Positions 57,379 to 64,000 of a stretch of DNA of 64,000 nt are shown one piece after another. The notes under the pieces were generated by a model, which was given only the letters and a program-made list of their open reading frames with translations, made no database searches and had not been told where the DNA came from. Position numbers and translations under genes: made by a program. Source of the DNA: Sipunculus nudus (Eukaryota; Annelida; Sipuncula; Golfingiida; Sipunculidae); contig CM049306.1 of NCBI GenBank assembly GCA_026874595.1, forward strand, positions 38,376,019-38,440,018, read 5' to 3'. Positions within the stretch are counted from its first letter, which is position 1, and each line of letters starts with the position of its first letter.

Positions 57379-60300
57379 GTAATCTAAAGTCCTACTCGCA
57401 GCCCATGAACTTACTTAAAACATTTCTTGACTGCCCCGGCGTTAGTGATGACGCTTGCCTTGTTCCTTGTTTCAATGTTTGTCTTTAAACTGGTAAAAGT
57501 TCAAGGTTTCATTCAGCGCAGAAGTAATATGTGTACAAACACAAATTAACCTAATTTTTGTATTGAAATGTGTTTGATGAGAAAAAGTGTATGTATTTGT
57601 CTGTAGATCTAGTATGAAGAAAAGCATTTGGTGATTTAGTTTTACTGCCATGCCCATGGCCATGATCTGAGTGAAACTGCTAGAAGCATAACGATAACGT
57701 CAGTGAATGTCTTATAAATATAAGATTGGCTGGTATTTTGTGTTCTGGAATATTCCACTGGAACATTTCAGAAGGTGTTCACACTGAAAAAAAGTATGGC
57801 CTTCCCTGGTATATTCAACCAAATTATAAAAAAAAATTAAAGAAAATGATAATTTTGAACTTGAGACATTTGATAAATTTGTATGTCTGTTTTTGACTGT
57901 TTTGCAAATCTCTTCACAGTCCAGACCTAGACACTGACAGGCCTCAGCCCCCCCCCCCCCTGTCAGCGTCCTGCATGAAATCGACACATCCAGCTCTACC
58001 AACCTTCAGATCAGCTAGGCCAGAAGGCTTTTAGGCTTGTCCTGCTAAATGCTCAAATACCAGTCCCACCAAGGGTAAAATTTACATTAAATATTAAATG
58101 CATCATGCTTTACCTTCCAGCTGCAATATCATGCTTGTCCCTCAACAAAATATCAATTACCCAGTCATCCCTAAAATTGTGTATGAAAAGCATGCTAACA
58201 ATACCACTCATCTTTTCATTGTAACGGTACTAGGCCTGTAAATTGTGGACACCCTTAGAATCGAATCAATTATCCATTCTTAAACTTCGTTTCAGTTCTT
58301 GATTTATATCTTATTTAACTAGTAAATTTCAGACCTTTTAAAATATAAAAGCAAATTAACCAAAATGGATGTTAGTAAATTTCAGCAAGTAAGAGAAAAA
58401 TTTATCCCTCCCTCTGTATGTTGTCTATATATGTTTCTATGTGAGCAGAGTGGTCTACCAGAAAATGTTTAAAGCAGATTCGGGGCACTTATGTGATGAA
58501 GAGCTTTGACATCACAAATTTGAGAGCTCAAAGAAGATTTTTGGATAATACGTGCAAAAATAAATAAATAATTGAAATGAATTGATTTAGAGGTTGATAA
58601 TTGATTAATAATTGAATAGAGCGCTAGTAGTTCAATGCACTGATTCTTCACTGCATTGTTACACCCCTAACCAGTATGCTGTACATGTACAATTATGGTG
58701 ATTATTGGATATTTTGTTAAGGGACAAGCATCATATGATTGGCATAAGATAAAGCCTGTAACATTAATTGGGGTTGACCCTAAAGGGAAGACCAAAAGAC
58801 TATAAAGTCTGCTGTTGAGTGACGAAGTCCACACCACAAGCTGAAAACAATATATATATATATATATATATTTGTCACATATACCTCCCTGTAAGAGTGA
58901 CCATTAGCTCAAAAAGTAATTAACTTGTAAATCTGGCCAGAAAATTAGCATGAAATATCAAACCTTACATAGGAGGACCATGAAAAATCCATTATTTAAA
59001 GAAAATCCTTAAGTCACTGCTTGACAGACATGCAGGTCACACTGTGGCAGTCAAATCTTAATTAATTCTTAGACCAGTGGCACAGAACTAGTTGTGATGA
59101 GGTCAGGAGCACTTGAACTTAACTGTGACCTGATGCAATCTGGAGGAATGTTTACTTTTTATACGCCATCATATGATGTTATATGGTATACCCACTGTCT
59201 GTCCATCCGTTAACTTTTAGTGTCACTGCGATAGCTTACCAGGGTTTTGAATGATTTTCACGAAACTCACAATAACTATTTACCAACAGATTATCTCCCC
59301 CAGGTTAGGTTATGGGCAACATTCACGCATATTTAATAATGTCACAGGTAACTATGCTACTTTGTGGTGTGGTCGTGATAACTTATGAAGGATATGAAGG
59401 ATTTTGATAAAACTCATCAGAAATGTTAATCAATAAAATATCATGCCTAATTTTGATTTCCAGCAAAATCCATGCATATTTAATGAGGTCAGAGGTCTAT
59501 GCACTTTGGAGGCACCTTAAGTGGTGACTTGCCAAAAATCCTATGGATTTTCATGAAACTCATTATACATATTTACCAATAGAGTTTCTCACCTGAATTA
59601 CCTTCTCATCGAAATTCACACATATTTAATGAGGTCAGAGGTTGCCAAGTACATTATATTATACATGGTATTATGCACATTTACGGTGCTCTTGTTAAAC
59701 CATAATATGTGTTTATCATTACCTTACATGTGTGTCTTTCATTGCTACTGGGTTTTTACAGATGGCAAGTGGGATATCATCGGATCAACCATGGTTACCA
59801 ATAATTATATCCGGCTGACACCAGACCACCAGAGTAAATCAGGAGCAGTTTGGAACAACATTGTAAGTTATTAGAGAATGGCCGTGAGATGAGGTGTATG
59901 TCACTGAGGACAGTTATATTTAAATGACACCTCAGCACCTGTAGATAGTCCATTATTAATTGTCAAAAGCTACATCGAAGTATGTAGATACAATGGCTGT
60001 CATAGAAGAATTGCCATTCGTGCAAAATGAAAACAAGTATAAAAAAAGCCAAACCTTTGATTTTAACCTTTCATCCTTCACTTATGGCTTACACACTGAC
60101 AGCTGAAGAAATATATTGATTTTTTAGGTCTAGGATCAAGGTCACAGCTGCCCTTCTGATTTTCACATGTTGTTATACACCCAATTAAATTATGCTCCCT
60201 TGAGAGGGGATGCTCCACTTTGCAGTGCCCTTGTTGCCATTTGTGTAATGGTGGGTGCTATTTAAATGTAAAATTTCAGTACAGTGACATTATATAATGT

Positions 60301-62978
60301 TCTTGAATGTGTGTTTATTTATGTTTTGTTTTCTGTAACTTTAATATCCCAAGTTATATGGTTTATTTTAAAAATATATAAATCATGTCATATGACACAG
60401 AGTGGACGGTTTCATTTAAGAGATATTTGGAAAGGGAACTAATCTGGAATATAATCAAGTTAAACTTTTAAAAAGTAAGTTGTATTCTGAATTTTCAATT
60501 TTTTTATAACTAGGTTTTGAAATTGCATAACAGTTATTATAATACAGGTAATTGATACCATAGTCATAGTCACAATTGATTAGAAATGTTTGCCTCCAGT
60601 TTTAAATTAATAAAATAAATTTTGTACATCTTTTTTCAAACCCTGTGTACTTCCCATTCAGAAAATGATTTCAAACACCATTAGTTCACATTATATGTGT
60701 GTGTTCATAATTTTAAACACGTCGAAAAACAAATTGTTGTTTTTGTGTTTGTTGAGTATGAATACTCTGAATACAGGTCATATTGTATATATATTAATAA
60801 TTCTAAATAATGCTGAATAATGATTTTATTTGACTATTTCAGTGTTTAAGCATGCATAACATTTACTTCTGACATATTTGATATAACAGCCCCCCACCTG
60901 GGTAAAATGTTTCTTATATATATTTATGTTTATGTATTGCAGCCAAACAGTGCCAGAGACTGGGAACTTCATGTTCATTTTAAAGTGCACGGTAGTGGGA
61001 CAGATCTGTACGGTGATGGATTTTCTGTATGGTATACAAGGGAACGCAACAATCTTGGTAAGATTTTAAAAATATATTGCCTGAACTAATTTTTTTTGTG
61101 GTAGCTTTACTGTCCTTGGATCAAAGTCTCAAGCACGGTTGAGAAGAGACCTTGCTACAGCAGGCTACCTGGCCTGCTGTGTCTTGAATTTTGAACAGGC
61201 ATATGCTGCAGCTGTGACATGACTCAGTAGGCATTTTTATTGGGCAGGTAAGCCTAACTGGAGTAGTGATACAAGCCATATCGATGAATGCATCGCAGTG
61301 GCTTTCCATCATGTTGCATACATATTGTGGTAAACAGCCCAAAATCTTAACATTAGGCTATGAATGATGATTTAACACAAAAGAATGCATGTGAACTCAC
61401 AACCCAAAATGAAACTCCCGTCTATATGTAACCGAGTCATTTCCTGTATTGCATACAAGTTAATGCATCCAGTAACCTATGCGAGCCATGCTTGTATTCA
61501 TGTGGTCAGAACTTCAACAAACATGGATGGATATAATAGTATATGCTGAGTTAAAACAGAATTTTTCTCACTAATGTTAGGTGTTGTTAGATGTACACTG
61601 ATGATTGGTTTGGTTTATGTCAAGTGACAGCATACTTTTAGGCCATGAGGCATTGTCACAAATGACGAAAATTTTTGCATCCTCAAATAGAGCCTTAAAG
61701 TGTTTGCGTTGAAGGATGTAATAATGGCACACTGACAATCATACACTGGTCATAGTCTAATGACAGAAGGGCAAAATGGCCCGAGCCAGTGCTATAAATG
61801 AAATCCCCCCCCCCCCCCCCCCCCGTCCAACCCTACCTATCAAGTGTTATGCGGAAATTGCTATTGTTTGCACTGTATTTCCTTAATTGTAATACTGTTT
61901 CCACTCCAATATACAAAACTTTCCTTGAAAAAGTATTTCAAGGAGTAATCCAGCAAATTTCAACAAATTAAAATATAATTAAACACATCAGTATGCATAA
62001 ATTTATAAAATATGAAGCAAATAATGGATGAATAAAGGCACAATTGTGAAATCTGAATGAAATATTTTTTTAGATATTTATTGTTTTGCAAATTTAAAAG
62101 ATATATATCTGTGGTAAAAAACAATTTAATAATTGTATCGCCAAAACGAAATTTTGCGGATGCTATGTTTTTGACCATTTTGCAGGTTTATACATCCTGG
62201 ACAGCTTTCTTGATTTTAGGACAGGTGGCGCCACCTACATTCAAGTTTACGCTGCAGACATCCAAGCTCATATCTCGGGAACTGTTTGACTGATTTGGCC
62301 AAATTTTTGCATGTGTATAGATCTCACATAGCTCTTTATCATACACAAAACTGGAGGGGCTACCTTCAACCATTTTTGCACAGTGTCTGTCTGTTTGTCT
62401 GCCATGGGCTAAAATCACTCATATCTCAGTAGTGGTTTGACTTATCTGCCTAAAATTTTGCGTGTTTATACAACTTGGTTAGCTTTCTCAATTTTTTAGG
62501 CAGGTGGTGCCACCTACATACACATTTCGGCTGCAGAAATCCATGCTAATATGCAACACACCTCACTCTATTTCCCCTTGCCACTCAATCCATGCCTCAC
62601 CTCACCCATCCCACTGATTTTGGCGGATACACGTAGTCACTTGTCGACTATCCGTATTCTAGTTTATTTATGATATCACAGTAATTTATTTATATCATTT
62701 TGTATTATTATTAAATTAATTCACATTTTCATTGGAGGCATGTAAAATATTATGTAACATGTCCAGTCAAGATAGGTCTCAAACTTTTCATAGTTAATAA
62801 GGTGAAGTATGCTAATGTAAGCATATTTGTAAATTGCCTGTATCTGGCAAATTTTGCATGATCTTATTGATCAACTCACATTTTGATGCTTTCAGGACCA
62901 GTCTTTGGTAACATGAATTACTTTCGAGGACTTGGGATTTTCTTTGACACATACAGCAATCATAATGGACCACATAAT
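57252..62978 (+). CDS. LMAN2L: VIP36-type L-type lectin (LMAN2/LMAN2L), 5' part, 3' partial
   Basis: Type I membrane lectin of the early secretory pathway that binds high-mannose glycoproteins and sorts them between ER and Golgi. Exons: 57252-57378, 59762-59862, 60943-61057, 62896-62978; phases join exactly and give about 142 residues of the roughly 350 expected. The start chosen is the Met at 57252 (aacATGG, strong context); it gives a signal peptide with a basic MASFRR head and hydrophobic core. Upstream in-frame Mets at 57198 and 57216 would bury it. Conserved stretches: RRENSLVKPY, IRLTPDHQSK, DWELHVHFKVHGSG, GDGFSVWYTRER, GPVFGNM and FFDTYSN. The Asp in GDG and the D/Y/N in FFDTYSN are in the sugar- and calcium-binding region. 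GPVFGNM leans to LMAN2L over LMAN2. The rest of the lectin domain, the membrane segment and the tail lie beyond the window. Confidence 0.92.
57945..57962. repeat. C homopolymer tract in lectin intron 1
   Basis: About 13 C in a row. The rest of 57379-59155 shows AT-rich intron without other recognised features, apart from a (AT)n run at 58850-58870. Confidence 0.75.
59156..59694 (+). mobile_element. Family 3 element (TATACGCC type)
   Basis: Starts TTTTTATACGCCATCATATG with palindrome CATCATATGATG, then CTGTCTGTCCATCCGTTAAC and about 2.5 tandem units of roughly 190 bp (CATATTTAATGAGGTCAGAG recurs). Ends TTACGGTGCTCTTG followed by TT. Non-coding. Confidence 0.6.
59762..59862 (+). CDS. LMAN2L: Lectin coding exon 2
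   Basis: Two bases plus 33 codons, GKWDIIGSTMVTNNYIRL to SGAVWNNI; acceptor gtttttacag, donor gtaagt. It sits between two repeat elements (59156-59694 and about 60040-60233). Confidence 0.92.
60040..60233 (+). mobile_element. 5'-truncated element related to family 3
   Basis: AACCTTTCATCCTTCACTTA and TCTAGGATCAAGGTCACAG blocks lead to the end TTTGCAGTGCCCTTG followed by TT, the same terminal signature as the other families. Confidence 0.5.
60943..61057 (+). CDS. LMAN2L: Lectin coding exon 3
   Basis: 38 codons plus one base. PNSARDWELHVHFKVHG and GDGFSVWYTRER lie in the carbohydrate-recognition domain. Acceptor gtattgcag, donor gtaaga. Confidence 0.93.
61240..61660. repeat. Diverged interspersed repeat, copy 2 (lectin intron 3)
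   Basis: Counterpart of 3290-3620: shares ACAAG(T/C)CATA, CATC.TGTTGCATA-type, TTTAACACAAAAGAATGC, GGTG(T/C)TGTTAGA and GGTTTATGT blocks in order. Confidence 0.5.
61805..62133 (+). mobile_element. Family 2b internal fragment
   Basis: C tract, then AAGTGTTATGCGGAAATTG, CTGTTTCCACTCCAATAT and AGATATTTATTGTTTTGC, colinear with 38925-39300. Truncated on the left; cut on the right by the element at 62134. Confidence 0.75.
62134..62662 (+). mobile_element. Family 1-like element, divergent short copy
   Basis: The start GTATCGCCAAAAC with arm TTTTGCGGATGC forms a hairpin. Near the end TTTTGGCGGATAC is its inverse, then hairpin TAGTC-ACTTGTC-GACTA and CTAG (62659-62662) followed by TT. Inside are about 130-bp units with GGTGGCGCCACCTAC (62224-62238). 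Same plan as family 1 with a different sequence. Confidence 0.65.
62896..62978 (+). CDS. LMAN2L: Lectin coding exon 4
   Basis: Two bases plus 27 codons, GPVFGNMNYFRGLGIFFDTY to HNGPHN; acceptor gctttcag, donor gtgagt. The next exon (FPYISVMVNNG in human) is not in the window. Confidence 0.93.
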
Positions 62979-63120
62979 GTGAGTTTTTGTGTGTCTAGTT
63001 ATTACATTTTTTCATATTTATATTTACAAAAGACAAAAGTACAATGTAGTGTGCAGTACATAAGAGTTGTTGTTGTCCATGCGTTCAAATGACATTCATG
63101 GCTTAATTTAATGAATGAGT

Positions 63121-63147
63121 TCTGCACACACACACACACACACACAA
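63121..63147. repeat. (CA)n microsatellite
   Basis: About 12 CA units in lectin intron 4. Confidence 0.85.
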
Positions 63148-63244
63148 GCACTGCCTATGTCATCAAATTCATTGATCTTACTTTTTTTAGTGCTAAAAGA
63201 TTACAGAAACAAAGTTTCATATTAAACATACTACTTTAATTATG

Positions 63245-64000
63245 TTTTTAGCTCAGCTGACTGAAAGTCATCTGAGCTATAGCGATCACTCTTTGTCCGT
63301 CGTCCGTCTGTCCCTCTGTCCGTCCGTTAACCAGGCACAAATCGTAACCGCTGAACCTAGAACCTTGTAACTTGGGATTCTGAGTGGTCCATGAATAATC
63401 TCCTTGGAAACCAGAAATTAGGTCTCTGTTACCCATATCCTTCGAGCTATGGGGCCCCAAAGTACCCCCCAGAAAAGTCAAAAATTTCATACAAAAACTT
63501 CAATATCTCATTAACTACTTGACTGATGGTCATGATTTTTGGCATACATATTGATCATGAGATGTTCCATCACTTCCTGCAGACTGGTGGCGCCACCTGT
63601 ATTTTTTTATTTTTTACGAATTTTTTTCTCTATTTTTGAGACCTTTAAAAATGTGAACATCTGTTAACAAGGCACAAATCGTAAAGCCTAGACCTAGAAT
63701 CTTAATTCCTGATACACTGAGAGGTCCCTGAAAAATCTCCCTGGAAACCAGAAATTAGGTCTCTGTTACCCATATCCTTCGAGCTATGGGGCCCCTAAGT
63801 ACCCCCCAGAATAGTAAAAAATTTCATACAAAAACTTCAATATCTCAATAACTACAACACTGATGGTCATGATTTTTGGCATACATATTGATCATGAGAT
63901 GTTCCATAAGTTCCTGCAGACTGGTGGCGCCACCTGTATTTTTTGATTTTTTTACAATTTTTTCCTCCATTTTTGAGACGTTTAAAGATGCTGTCATCTG
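63245..64000 (+). mobile_element. Family 2a element, continues past the window
   Basis: Starts TTTTTAGCTCAGCTGACTG with arm AGTCATCTGAGCT, then TCCGTCTGTCC and CCGTTAACCAGGCACAAATC. Tandem units with a 337-bp period (GAGCTATGGGGCCCC at 63444 and 63781), each carrying GGTGGCGCCACC. Confidence 0.8.

Overview
This is animal nuclear DNA: AT-rich, intron-rich and packed with interspersed repeats. The repeat types point to a lophotrochozoan, most likely a mollusc such as a bivalve. These include elements starting TTTTTAGCTCAGCTGA followed by GTCC/TCCG runs, elements starting with a TATACGCC-type hairpin, and arrays built on AGGTCAAAGGTCA. The taxon is an inference; no sequence search was possible.

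Three protein-coding genes can be assembled by conservation plus matching splice sites and phase, all on the + strand. (1) The last 11 coding exons of a mitochondrial HSP70 (mortalin, HSPA9-type), 207-7369, with the 5' part outside the window and one GC-AG intron. (2) A DDIT4/REDD1-like mTORC1 inhibitor of about 225 residues, in two coding exons (24596-24806 and 41198-41664) separated by a 16.4-kb intron. (3) The first four coding exons of a VIP36-type L-type lectin (LMAN2/LMAN2L), 57252-62978, continuing beyond the right edge. A further orphan exon candidate lies at 56244-56347.

The rest is mostly mobile or repetitive DNA. Family 1 (9676-12549, 22087-23038, 50995-53385 and a divergent relative at 62134-62662) has a hairpin at the 5' end, an inverted echo of that end near the 3' end, a second hairpin and a CTAG terminus. 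It resembles non-autonomous Helitron/Helentron elements, and two copies carry large arrays of a dimeric unit of about 287 bp. Family 2 (12956-18019 split copy, 13292-17230, 38023-39942, 44313-47543, 63245-end) has the same plan with unrelated sequence. One family-2 element sits inside another and itself holds a 405-bp miniature LTR-type element (15760-16164). That small element has a tRNA-Pro-like primer-binding site and tRNA-like A and B boxes in its terminal repeats. A third family flanks exon 2 of the lectin gene. MITE-like elements (about 19.9, 31.5 and 55.7 kb), minisatellites, microsatellites and long C/G homopolymers fill much of the remainder.

The three genes act in separate processes: mitochondrial protein folding, stress control of mTORC1, and glycoprotein transport in the early secretory pathway. 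No operon-like relation exists. Good matches to the CTCF consensus at 18270, 49568 and 49840 lie in the intergenic stretches and could mark domain borders.
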